Shown piece by piece: positions 25,130-34,400 of a stretch of 64,000 nt of DNA. The first letter of the stretch is position 1. Each line of letters begins with the position of its first letter. The stretch spans positions 1 through 64,000 of the forward strand of contig REDI01000056.1 in the NCBI GenBank assembly GCA_007693595.1, given 5' to 3'. The position numbers and the translations under genes were made by a program. Origin of the DNA: Deltaproteobacteria bacterium (lineage in GTDB: Bacteria; Myxococcota_A; UBA796; GCA-2862545). The notes beneath the pieces were generated by a model, which saw nothing but the letters and a program-made list of their open reading frames with translations, was not told where the DNA came from and ran no database searches.

Positions 25130-25912
25130 ATGCGTACCGCTGCCATCCTTGGACTCACCCTGTGCTGCGCCATCGAACCGAGCCTGGACTCGAGGCCCAC
25201 CGAGCTCGCGCCCCGAGCTGAGGCGCCCGCCGACAAAGCCCCCAGTCCGTCCCGGAGCCCTCAGGACGAGCCTCCGCCCATCGAGACCACCCCGCCCCTG
25301 ACAAGGCCTCCGCCCGACGGCGCCACCTCCCCCCCCGAGCTCCCGCCGTTCCGAGTCCGTCCCCTCACCTCAAAGGAACGAGAGGAGATGACGGGCGTAA
25401 CCTGGCGAAAGCAGTGCCCGGTCGGCCTCGAAGACCTCCGCGCCATCGACCTGCACCACCTCGACATGCAAGGGGCCCGCCAAGCCGGCACGCTGATCGT
25501 GCACCACGACGTCGCCCACGATGTCGCGGGCGTCTTCCAAGCCCTTCTGCAAGCCGGCTTCCCCTTGACCTCGGTGCGCCCCATGCGCCACTTCGGTGGC
25601 GACGACAACGCCTCGATGGCCGCCGACAATACATCGGGTTTCAACTGTCGCCCGGTGGCGGGAACCCCGCGGTGGTCCGAGCACGCCTACGGCCGCGCCA
25701 TCGACGTCAACCCTCTGCGAAACCCCTACGTTCGTGGCTCCAACGTCCAGCCCCCGGAAGGCAAGGGCTATCTTGAGCGAGATCCTGCGGTGCCAGGGCT
25801 GATCACCGAAGGCGACGCCGCCGACACCGCCTTCTCTGCCATCGGCTGGAGGTGGGGCGGACGGTGGCGGTCCAGCAAGGACTTCCAGCACTTCTCGAAG
25901 AGTGGGCGCTGA
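25130..25912 (+). CDS. M15-type (VanY/D-Ala-D-Ala carboxypeptidase-like) zinc peptidase, exported
   Basis: A 260-residue exported protein. The N-terminus (MRTAAILGLTLCC) is a signal peptide, possibly a lipoprotein one at Cys12 or 13, followed by a Pro-rich linker to about residue 75. The domain from about 78 carries the M15 zinc motif SEHAYGRAIDVNP (His185, Asp192) and a C-terminal DFQHF with His254, plus the MRHFGGDDNASM block of M15 peptidases with the M15_4 pattern. It probably trims peptidoglycan peptide stems. It pairs functionally with the amidase at 1162-3918 but is not linked to it. Confidence 0.85.
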   Translation: MRTAAILGLTLCCAIEPSLDSRPTELAPRAEAPADKAPSPSRSPQDEPPPIETTPPLTRPPPDGATSPPELPPFRVRPLTSKEREEMTGVTWRKQCPVGLEDLRAIDLHHLDMQGARQAGTLIVHHDVAHDVAGVFQALLQAGFPLTSVRPMRHFGGDDNASMAADNTSGFNCRPVAGTPRWSEHAYGRAIDVNPLRNPYVRGSNVQPPEGKGYLERDPAVPGLITEGDAADTAFSAIGWRWGGRWRSSKDFQHFSKSGR

Positions 25913-25972
25913 GCGGAGCGTCCAGGTGTGGCGACGGCGGAGGTGCCATCCCACGCGCCATCGGGAGCGGGA

Positions 25973-26746
25973 TCATGCGGTGGCGCGATCCTCGCGGGCG
26001 ACGACCGCAGGGGTGGCTTCCCGATGCAGCGCGTAGATCCGATCGCGCCAGGCGAGGAGGTCCGCGAAGTCATCGGCCAGCTCGGGATCGCGCCACAAGG
26101 GGCGGCTGGCCTCGCCGAGACGGAACCAGCGCTCGCTGGCGGGTTCGACGAACTGCAGGGCGCAGGCGGCGGCGATGTCGGCGAAAGTGAAGGAGTCGTT
26201 TACGAGGTAGGTACGTCCTTCCAGCGCGGCGCGCAGGCGTTCGAGATCGTCGCGGAGGACCTGGATCGGACGCTGGTCTTGCAGGGTGGGCGGAAGCTTG
26301 CGCGTGAGGAGCCGCGCCCCCCGACAGCCGAGCATGCCCCCGACCTTGCGGAGCCGGGCCGCCGGCGCGGGGAGGTACTCGCGCACCGCATCCTGGCTGC
26401 CACGGACGCGCTCGATGGTGCGAACCCGCCCGGCCTGAAGCATGCGGTCGGCCCTTGAAGACCAACGCTGGACCTCGGGAAAGGATCGCTCACAGAGCAA
26501 GGGATGGAGGCTGCGCTCCGAGCCGAACCGCGCGATATCGAGCGCGGTCGAGAGGACCCGACCGTCTTTGACCGCGACGGGGGAGCGCAGCGGACCTCGC
26601 AAGCGCCGGGTGCGAAGGCGAGCGCCCGGCGAGCCGAAGATCGGCGTCATGGTGATGCTCTGAAAGGGGACTCCTTGCGCTTCGAGGGCCCATCGAGCCA
26701 TCTCGGACCAAGGGGAATAGGGCGCAACATACAGCCGCAACGTCAT
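25973..26746 (-). CDS. Glutathione S-transferase-like protein
   Basis: A 257-residue cytosolic protein. The ATG at 26746 is preceded by AGGAGG and begins the thioredoxin-like half MTLRLYVAPYSPWSEMARWALEA; the open frame extends 12 codons further but without support. The C-terminal half is helical with YLVNDSFTFADIAAACAL, the typical GST C-domain motif. The first half has PVAVKDGRVLSTALDIARF in place of the usual PxLxxxxxxxxES motif. The substrate and glutathione use are unknown. A Ser-containing SPWS site, rather than Cys, would be the catalytic candidate. Confidence 0.82.
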   Translation of the reverse strand: MTLRLYVAPYSPWSEMARWALEAQGVPFQSITMTPIFGSPGARLRTRRLRGPLRSPVAVKDGRVLSTALDIARFGSERSLHPLLCERSFPEVQRWSSRADRMLQAGRVRTIERVRGSQDAVREYLPAPAARLRKVGGMLGCRGARLLTRKLPPTLQDQRPIQVLRDDLERLRAALEGRTYLVNDSFTFADIAAACALQFVEPASERWFRLGEASRPLWRDPELADDFADLLAWRDRIYALHREATPAVVAREDRATA

Positions 26747-26874
26747 CACGACCTCCTGGGGCTGCGTTGCATAGCCTGTCACGAGGCGTCACGCCGACCC
26801 AGAAGGACCGCACCCGCTAGCCCGCGAGACCCCTTGGAAGACCATGGACGGGTTAAGACCCCGGTGGAGGTCTG

Positions 26875-27945
26875 ATGCGACCGCTGCTGCTACTCCCCCT
26901 GCTGGCCTGCCAGAGCGCCCCGCTCCCCCCGACACCCGACGATCCGCCGATCGCAGGCTTCCCTCCGACCCCAGCTGTCAGCTCTCCCCGACCTGACCGC
27001 GTGGTCGCCACCTGGAGCGAAGGCCAGCTCACCGAGGCCGACATCGAGGCGCGGGTCGGGCATGACCTTCGGAGCCGTCGAATCAAGTTCTTGCTCGAAG
27101 AGTACGAGATCCGCTTACAGGCCCTCGAGTCCCTGATCGTCGACGAGCTCCTCCGACGGGAAGTCCGAGCCAAGGGCCTCGACGACGTCGACGCCTTGCT
27201 GCGACGCGAGGTCGAGTCGAAGGTCGGCGACCCCACCCCCCAAGAGGTCAAAGACTACTACCCGATCGTCAGCCGACAGCTCAAGGGCATGAGCCCCGAC
27301 GAAGCACAGCCCTACGTCGAGGCGGAGCTGATCCGTCAGGCCCAACAACGGCGCTATAACACCTACATCAAGGAGCTCAAAGACCGCGCCAAGGTCGAGA
27401 TCTCGCTCCCCTACCCCGACCTCCCGCGCGTCGAGGTCGAGATCGAGCCTCATAACCCGACCCTGGGTCCAAGCGACGCCCCGGTCACCATCGTTCAGTT
27501 CGCTGAATATCAGTGCTTTTACTGCAATAAAGCCAGACCAACGCTACAGAAACTATTTCAAGACTACCCCGACCAGATCCGTCTGGTCTGGAAAGACTTC
27601 CCGCTCTCCAACCACGGCCGCGCTCTTCCCGCCGCCATGGCAGCCCGGTGCGCGGGGGAGCAAGGCCAATACTGGGAGCTGAGCGATAGGCTCCTCGCGA
27701 ACCAGCACGCCTTGTCCGACGCCGACATCACCGGCCACGCCGAAGACCTCGGCCTCGACACCGAGGCCCTGATGGTTTGCATGGACGATAGCCGGCACGA
27801 GACCTCGATTCGCTCCGACGTGTCCTCAGGGCGCAAGCTCGGGATCAGCGCCACGCCGACGTTCTTCATCAATGGCGTGCTCTTGTCGGGGGCACAGCCT
27901 GTAGAGCGCTTCCGGGCCGTCATCGATCGGGAGCTGGAGCGCTGA
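26875..27945 (+). CDS. Lipoprotein fusing a PpiC/SurA-like segment to a DsbA-like thiol oxidoreductase
   Basis: A 356-residue envelope lipoprotein (MRPLLLLPLLAC, Cys12). Residues about 45-175 are helical, in the pattern of SurA/PpiC chaperone N-domains (VVATWSEGQLTEADIEARVG, LIVDELLRREVRAKG). From about 195 there is a DsbA/Thioredoxin_4 domain: VTIVQFAEYQCFYCNKARP with active-site Cys214 and Cys217, and cis-Pro loop ISATPTFFING. No PPIase core is seen. The combination suggests a chaperone-assisted disulfide oxidoreductase. GGAGG precedes the ATG. Codons over 27490-27567, covering the active site, are strikingly AT-rich (AAT AAA, AGA, CTA, TTT). Confidence 0.85.
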   Translation: MRPLLLLPLLACQSAPLPPTPDDPPIAGFPPTPAVSSPRPDRVVATWSEGQLTEADIEARVGHDLRSRRIKFLLEEYEIRLQALESLIVDELLRREVRAKGLDDVDALLRREVESKVGDPTPQEVKDYYPIVSRQLKGMSPDEAQPYVEAELIRQAQQRRYNTYIKELKDRAKVEISLPYPDLPRVEVEIEPHNPTLGPSDAPVTIVQFAEYQCFYCNKARPTLQKLFQDYPDQIRLVWKDFPLSNHGRALPAAMAARCAGEQGQYWELSDRLLANQHALSDADITGHAEDLGLDTEALMVCMDDSRHETSIRSDVSSGRKLGISATPTFFINGVLLSGAQPVERFRAVIDRELER

Positions 27946-28004
27946 TCCCCGCGCTCCTCTCTCGCCAACCCGAGTCCGTGGCTGCGGCGCACGCCGCGCG
28001 GTGG

Positions 28005-28010
28005 CATACT
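28005..28010 (+). promoter_or_regulatory. -10-like CATACT seven bases before a GTG start
   Basis: CATACT at 28005-28010 ends 7 bases before the GTG at 28018, and no Shine-Dalgarno lies between. This would make the large kinase mRNA leaderless. No clear -35 is seen. Confidence 0.35.
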
Positions 28011-28017
28011 CTTCGAC

Positions 28018-31000
28018 GTGAACGACCGACGCCCTCCCGAGACCATCGGCCCCTATCGCATCCTCCGCCGCCTCGGGCACGGGGGCATGGCCGAGGTCTA
28101 TATCGCCGAAGACGAAGTGACCGGCGAAGAACATGCCCTCAAGCTGATGATCCAAGGGACGGCCCACGCCGACCGCTTCAACCAGGAGTACGAGGCCCTC
28201 ACCCGGCTCAACCATCCAGGGATCGTGCGCGTCTATCAATACGGCATCCATGAGACCGCCCCTTGGTTCAGCATGGAGCACATCGCAGGCGAGCCCTTAC
28301 AAGTGTGGATCAGCCGGTTTGGAAGACCGGGAAGTCCCGCCCGAAACGCCGAGATCATGCGTGCCTGCGCCTTCCTCTTCAACGCCGTTGGCTACGTGCA
28401 CGACCGCGGCCTCATCCACCGCGATCTCAAGGGTGGAAACGTCCTGATCCTCCCTGATGGTCGGGTAAAGCTGCTAGACTTCGGAACCGCTCACATCCGT
28501 GACAGCATCCGCAACCTCACCCGGCCCGGGGAGTTCGTCGGGACCCTCGCTTACGCGAGCCCGGAACAGTTCCGAGGGGACGAAGTAGACCACCGGGCTG
28601 ACATTTACGCCGTGGGCGTGCTGATGTACCGCATGGTCACAGGAGCCCGACCCTTCGATGCCGAAGATCCCGCCACCCTCGCCCGGATGATCGTCAAGGG
28701 AAACCCAACTCCCCCCCAGGACCTCATCGAGGGACTACCCCCTGGGCTGAACGATCTCATCCTGCGGTTGCTCGCCCGCAAACCCAAAGGCCGACCCGAC
28801 TCCGCCTCCCAGGTCGCCGACGAGCTCGAGCGACTGATCGGGGAGCCTCTGGGGCTTCCTGGCTGGGGCGCCTCGATCCGGCGCGACCGACTGGCCGGCC
28901 GCGAGCCCGTGCTGCGAAAACTCAGACACTTCCTGCGCGCTGCCAAGAAGCCGCTCTTGCTCCTCGGACAGCCGGGCAGCGATCGGAGCCAGGTCGCCCA
29001 GTCCTTGCTCAGCGACGCGATGGCGGAAGGCCTGCAGGGGATCCAGGGATCCTTCGAGCACGACCAGACCATCCAGCCCGTGCTCACCGCGCTCTTGAAG
29101 GCCGCGGAGCGCCTCGAAGGCATCGACGATCCGAGGGTGGTGCAAGCGATCAGCGCCGTCCGCATCCTGCACCGTCGCGGTCCCGAGATCGCCCTTCGAA
29201 ACCGGAGTGGCCTCCACGCCGCCGCGAGCTCGGTGCTGGTCGGGATCCTCCGGGTCGGGGGGCCGACGATGCTCGCCCTGGTCGATGTGCACCGCGCCGA
29301 CGTGGCGGCGCTCCAACTCCTCCGTCACTTGCACGCGGTCGCCTCCAAGGGGAAGGTCCGAAGCCGATGGCTCTTCGTCGGGGAGCTTCAAGGCGGGAGC
29401 ACCCTGCAGAAGATGGTGCACCACCTCCCTCCCTCCCAGCGAGTCACCCTCCCTCCCCTCGACATCACCGAGGTCGCGCTGCGTGTGGGCGCCATGCTCG
29501 ACCGCAGACCACCCCCGACCTCGCTGGCTCGCACGCTCTACGAGGCCAGCGGCGGCCAGCCCCACTGGGTCGAAGAGCTGGTCTACAAGCTCGTTGAGGA
29601 TGGCGCGATCCGCATCGTCGGCAGCGACGGCAACCGCCTCGAATGGGAGCTGCACGGGGAGCTCCAGGTGCCCCGGAGCGCCACCACCCGATTGCATGAG
29701 ATCCTTCTCGGGCTCCCTCAGATCCACCAACGGATCCTCTTCGCCGTGGCCGCTGCGGGTCCTCCGTGCAACCTGAATATGATCGAGGCCGCGCTGGGAT
29801 GGTCCACCGCCGAGCTGATCGTGCCGCTCAAGCAGCTCGCCCGCGATGGGTGGATCCGCGTCGATCAGAGCGTCGTGCACCTCACCCAGCCGCTCTTCGA
29901 GCGCATCCTGAACGACGATCTTCATCCCGCGCGCCGATACGTGCTCAACCTCGCCATGCGCGACGCGGTCCTGACCGCTCCGGCCCGACGCACCCACGTC
30001 AGGCTCCTGCTGGACCTGAATCGACCGAACCAAGCGATCGACAAAGCGATCGAGGGCGCCAACCACCGGCTCGATGATCTGGACGCGGTCGAAGCCCTCG
30101 AGTTCCTCGCCCCGATCGCCTCCCTGAGCAGCGAGACGGAGGGCCTCGACCTCGATCGACTGGCGCGGGCGCTGGTGCTCTACGCGAAGTGCCTCTTGAT
30201 GGTTCGGCCGATCGACCCAGCGCTCGCGCGTACGCTCCTCGCCCTCAAGAAGATGAGCGAAGACCCGGCGGTGCGATTTCAGCAGATCTTCATCCGCGCC
30301 CGCCTTCAGCGGACCTTGGGTCACCTGGTCAACCATCAGCGCCAGCTCGAAGACGCCGCCAAGGTCGCCAACGAGCTGGGGGACCCCCGCCTCAAGAGCA
30401 TGGTTCTCTGTTTTCAGGCGGATTCCTTACGGATCCAAGGCCAGATCCGAGACGCCTCGCGCTGCGCCCAGCAGGGCCTCACCATCGCCGAGGAGGCCGG
30501 TGAGCTGCCGAAGGCTTGGGCCAAGGCCCGCCAGGCCTCCGTCATGCTGAGCCAAGGGATGTTCTTGGGAGCCAAAGCCCTCGCCGAGGAGGCGCTGGAG
30601 ACCTTCGAGCGCCACGAGGATCGCCGCGGGACCTGGGCTGCGCTCCCCACGCTCACAGCGGTTCTGAAGCTCCGATGTCGGTACTCCGACGCCCTCCGCC
30701 TGCTCTACAAGCACCTCACCATCGCGCGACGCCACCAAGAGCCCAGCCACACCGTGCGGCTGCTGCTCGCCACCGCCGAGGTCGAGGCCGACCTCTACCG
30801 TCTGGGGAGGGCGCAGGAGCACCTCGACGAGATCGAGACTCTGATCCGCAAGGGAGAGCAGCTCGACCTGCGGCTCAACGCCACCGTGGTCCGCGGCCGC
30901 TTGCTCATCGCCTCGGGCTTGGTCCAGCCCGCGAGGATGCTCCTCGAGGATGCCCATGCGCGGAGCCGAGCCGCCGGCTTGACGCCGACCTCGGAGCTCG

Positions 31001-31407
31001 CCCGTGCCCTCAGCGCGGAGTGTCTCGCCCACCTCGGCGAGATCCGACCTGCCCGTGACCTCTACGCCTCGGCCATCCTCGGGCTGCTCGGCAGCGGGGA
31101 TACCGCCGCGCTGGTCGAGGGCACCCTCAGCCGGCTCCGCGCCCTGGCGACCCACGACAGTCCCGAGATGCTCACCAAGCCAGTCCAGGGGCACCTCAAC
31201 CGCGAAGAGCTCGAGGTCCTGGTCATCGAGCACCGCCTCGCGGAGGCTCGCTACGCCCGCACGTTCCGGCGAACGGTCGAGGCCCGTGCCTACGCCAACC
31301 AGACCCGCGACCTCATCGACGCCGTATCCGACAACCTCGACGAGACCGACCAGGCCGCCCTGCGCCTGCATCCCTGGTACCGTCAGATCCGAACGATTCT
31401 CCAGTGA
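28018..31407 (+). CDS. Giant Ser/Thr kinase with STAND/AAA-like domain and TPR-like C-terminus, paralogue A
   Basis: A 1129-residue cytosolic protein without membrane segments. The kinase domain (about 12-275) looks active: Gly-rich loop GHGGMAEVY, Lys42, LIHRDLKGGN (Asp136), LDFGTAH (Asp154) and ASPEQ. A STAND/AAA_16-like domain follows (about 290-560). Its P-loop reads GQPGSDRS (317-324), with Arg323 where the invariant Lys should be; the Walker B region is LALVDVH (Asp423), and a winged-helix-like EASGGQPHWVEEL block is present. From about 700 on, repeated helices have TPR-like spacing (LGDPRLKSMVLCFQADSLRIQG and others). The layout resembles PknK-type regulators and myxobacterial multidomain kinases. 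Its stop overlaps the start of paralogue B. Confidence 0.9.
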   Translation: MNDRRPPETIGPYRILRRLGHGGMAEVYIAEDEVTGEEHALKLMIQGTAHADRFNQEYEALTRLNHPGIVRVYQYGIHETAPWFSMEHIAGEPLQVWISRFGRPGSPARNAEIMRACAFLFNAVGYVHDRGLIHRDLKGGNVLILPDGRVKLLDFGTAHIRDSIRNLTRPGEFVGTLAYASPEQFRGDEVDHRADIYAVGVLMYRMVTGARPFDAEDPATLARMIVKGNPTPPQDLIEGLPPGLNDLILRLLARKPKGRPDSASQVADELERLIGEPLGLPGWGASIRRDRLAGREPVLRKLRHFLRAAKKPLLLLGQPGSDRSQVAQSLLSDAMAEGLQGIQGSFEHDQTIQPVLTALLKAAERLEGIDDPRVVQAISAVRILHRRGPEIALRNRSGLHAAASSVLVGILRVGGPTMLALVDVHRADVAALQLLRHLHAVASKGKVRSRWLFVGELQGGSTLQKMVHHLPPSQRVTLPPLDITEVALRVGAMLDRRPPPTSLARTLYEASGGQPHWVEELVYKLVEDGAIRIVGSDGNRLEWELHGELQVPRSATTRLHEILLGLPQIHQRILFAVAAAGPPCNLNMIEAALGWSTAELIVPLKQLARDGWIRVDQSVVHLTQPLFERILNDDLHPARRYVLNLAMRDAVLTAPARRTHVRLLLDLNRPNQAIDKAIEGANHRLDDLDAVEALEFLAPIASLSSETEGLDLDRLARALVLYAKCLLMVRPIDPALARTLLALKKMSEDPAVRFQQIFIRARLQRTLGHLVNHQRQLEDAAKVANELGDPRLKSMVLCFQADSLRIQGQIRDASRCAQQGLTIAEEAGELPKAWAKARQASVMLSQGMFLGAKALAEEALETFERHEDRRGTWAALPTLTAVLKLRCRYSDALRLLYKHLTIARRHQEPSHTVRLLLATAEVEADLYRLGRAQEHLDEIETLIRKGEQLDLRLNATVVRGRLLIASGLVQPARMLLEDAHARSRAAGLTPTSELARALSAECLAHLGEIRPARDLYASAILGLLGSGDTAALVEGTLSRLRALATHDSPEMLTKPVQGHLNREELEVLVIEHRLAEARYARTFRRTVEARAYANQTRDLIDAVSDNLDETDQAALRLHPWYRQIRTILQ

Positions 31408-34400
31408 GCCCAAGGCCTGCCAACCTCGAACTCCCCAAAGAGATCGGGCCCTATCGGGTCCTGCGCTCGATCGCGCGCGGGGGGAGCGGGCAGGTCTTCG
31501 AGGTCGAGGATCCGATCAGCGGGGAGCACCTGGCCCTCAAGCTCCTGATGAACCGTCGCGCGTCCTACGCACGTTTCTACCGTGAGTACGAAGCAGCGAG
31601 CCGGCTGAATCACCCCAACATCATCCGGGTCTACCACTTCGGCATCGTCGACGGCATGCCCTGGCAGACCATGGAGCTCGTGACCGGAACGCCGGTCCAA
31701 CCTTACGTCATGCGAAAGGGACGCCCTGGGGACCCACGGCGAATCGACGAAGCCATCCGCCTCGCCCACGACATCGCGGGCGCCCTGCACCACCTGCATC
31801 GTCGGGGTCTGATTCACCGTGACCTGAAGTCCGCCAACCTGCTCGTCCTGCCGGATGGAAGGATCAAGCTCATCGACTTCGGGTCCACCCGCGTGCTGGA
31901 CGGCGTGCGCCTCACCCGAGACGGCGACTTTGTGGGCACCTTCGCCTACGCCTCCCCCGAGCAGCTCTTGGGTCAGCGGGTCGACGGGCGCGCCGACCTC
32001 TACAGCCTGGGGATCCTCCTCTACCGGCTATGCACCGGAAAGCGACCTTTCGAGCACGACGACCCCAACCGGCTCGCACGGATGCACCTGCACGATCCCC
32101 CCCCATCGCCCAGGCAGCTCTTCCCCAGCATCCCCGAGGCGCTCGATGAGCTGATCCTCGCCCTGCTCTCCAAGCGACCCGAGGACCGCCCCTCCTCCGG
32201 CAAGCGCGTGGCGCGGGCGCTCGAAAAGATCGCAGGTCGCCCGCTCGTCCTGCCTGGCACCCTGGAACTCGAAGACAGCGCGAACCGGCTCGTGGGGCGC
32301 GAGGCCCAACAAGAGGCCCTCCGTGGCTTCTTGGATCGCGAAGAGCCTGGTTCACTCGCCTTGATCGCAGGCATGGAGGGGGCGGGTCGCACCTCGATCC
32401 TCCGCGCGGCGGGCAGCGATGCGAGCAACCGCGGGTGGTTGGTCTACCGTGCGGTGCTGTCCCCGGGCAAGGACGTCGTGAGCATCGCCCTGGTGCTTCG
32501 CCAGATCCTCGATGCCTTGCCCGACCCCTCACCTCCAAGTATCGGTCAGGCGCGGGTACTGCTCGATCTTGTCAGCAAGGGCTGGGACCTGCGCACCGCT
32601 GCCCGGCGTGAAGCCCTGCAGAAGGCGGGCACGATCTTACTGCGAGCCGCAACGACCCAGACGGAGCGTCCCCTGGTGCTGCTCATCGAGGGGCTGCACC
32701 ACGCACGCCCCGTGGTGCTGGACTGGCTGCGGGACGTCAAACGAGCGCTGGCGCGAACGAAGACGTCGGTGCAGTTCCTCGTGGCGATCGATCCGGTTCA
32801 GGATCGCGGCCACCTGAAGGTACGGGAGCGCTTCGAAGAAGACCTGTGGGTGACCCTCGACGCGCTCGATGCCCACCAGGTCGGGCTGCTCGTCGGTGCC
32901 TTACTCCACCGGCGACCGCCTCCCCCCATGCTCGCGACTCGGATCTACGAAGCCTCAGGGGGACTCCCCGTCTACGTCGAGGACGTCGTCCGGGCCCTGG
33001 TCGAAGAAGGGCTCTTGCAGGAGCAGCTCAGCGATCCGAACCGGCTCGAGTGGGCGCAGCGCCAAGACATGGCGATCCCGGTCCCCGATCAAGCCCGCGA
33101 GGCGGTCCTCGAGGCCTACCGGCCGCTTCCCGCACTCCAGCGCCGCGCGCTCCAGGCCCTGGCCTATCTCGATGAACAGGCCACGGTCCGCGAGGTGGCG
33201 ACCGGCCTGGGCTGGTCCCCCCAAGAGCTCAGCCCGGTCTTGGCTAGCCTGCGAGCGAACGGGTGGATCGAGCCCGGAGGGGACCACCCCGACGCGGCCC
33301 TACGGTGGAGGCAGAACCTCTCGCGCCAGGTCGTGCGCAAGATCTGTCCTCCGGACCGGCGGCGGATCATCATGGAGCTCATCAGTCGCGCCTCCGCGCT
33401 CACTCGCCGCTCCTTGGCCCAGGTCGAGCTCTTGCTTGAGACCGAGCAGATCGGCGAGGCTGTCGAGAGCGCCATCGTTCAAGCCCAAGCCTTGCTCGCC
33501 GAAGACCGGCCGCTGACCGCCCTCAACCTCCTCACGCCGGTGGTTCAGAAGGTCACGGGTCACCACCGGATCCCCATGGCGCGGCTCGCGCGCCTCTACC
33601 TGCTCCACGCGCGCGCCTTGGTCATCGTGCGGCCCCTCGATCCCGAGCTCCGGCTCTCGCTCAAGCGCGCTGCAAGCTTCGGACGAGGCGACCTCTTCGC
33701 GGCCGAGACCTCCGTGACCCTCGCCACCCTGCAGCGCCGCATCGGCCACCTCGACAACTACCGCCGGCACCTGAGCGAGGCCTGGAAGCAAGCGCGGCAC
33801 GTGGACCCCCCTCCCACCACCGCCATCGAGATCGCGGTGGAGCTTGGACTGTCCAACCTCAGCGCTGGGGACCAAGAGCGCGCCTCGCAGTGGTTCGAGC
33901 GGGCCAAACAGACCGCTGAGCGACGCCCCGAGCCCCGCATGCTCGCCTTCGCCGAAGCCGGCTTCGCCCACCTGCGCCTGGCGCGAGGCGAGCTGCGTAG
34001 CGCCGAGGCCGCCTCGCTCGCAGCGCTGCAGCTCTTCGAGAAGGCCTACGACACCGCAGGCCTGACCTTGGCTCTGCCGGTGTGGTCGCAGGTCATGCGC
34101 CACCAGGGCCGGTTCTCGGAGTCGATCGATCTGCTGACTCGGATCCTGCCGAGCCTACGCCCCCGCGAGAACCTCAGCCCGTACGTCACCCTGCTGGTCG
34201 CGCTCGCCTGGCAGGAGGTCGAGCTCGGGCGCCTGGGTCGCGCCCAGGAGTGCATCGACGAGCTCGCCGCCACCGTCAGCTCGGGAGAGATGCTCGTCCT
34301 GCGCCTCGAGGCCCGACTCGCATGGGGGCGGATCCTGGTGGCGTCCGACCAGCTCCGGCAAGCTACGCAGGTGCTCGGCCAGGTCTGCAATCTCGCGACC

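Noticed and set aside
28735-30336. 533-codon minus-strand open frame opposite kinase paralogue A
   Set aside because: Full antisense to a gene with clear kinase motifs; composition is that of a high-GC shadow frame.
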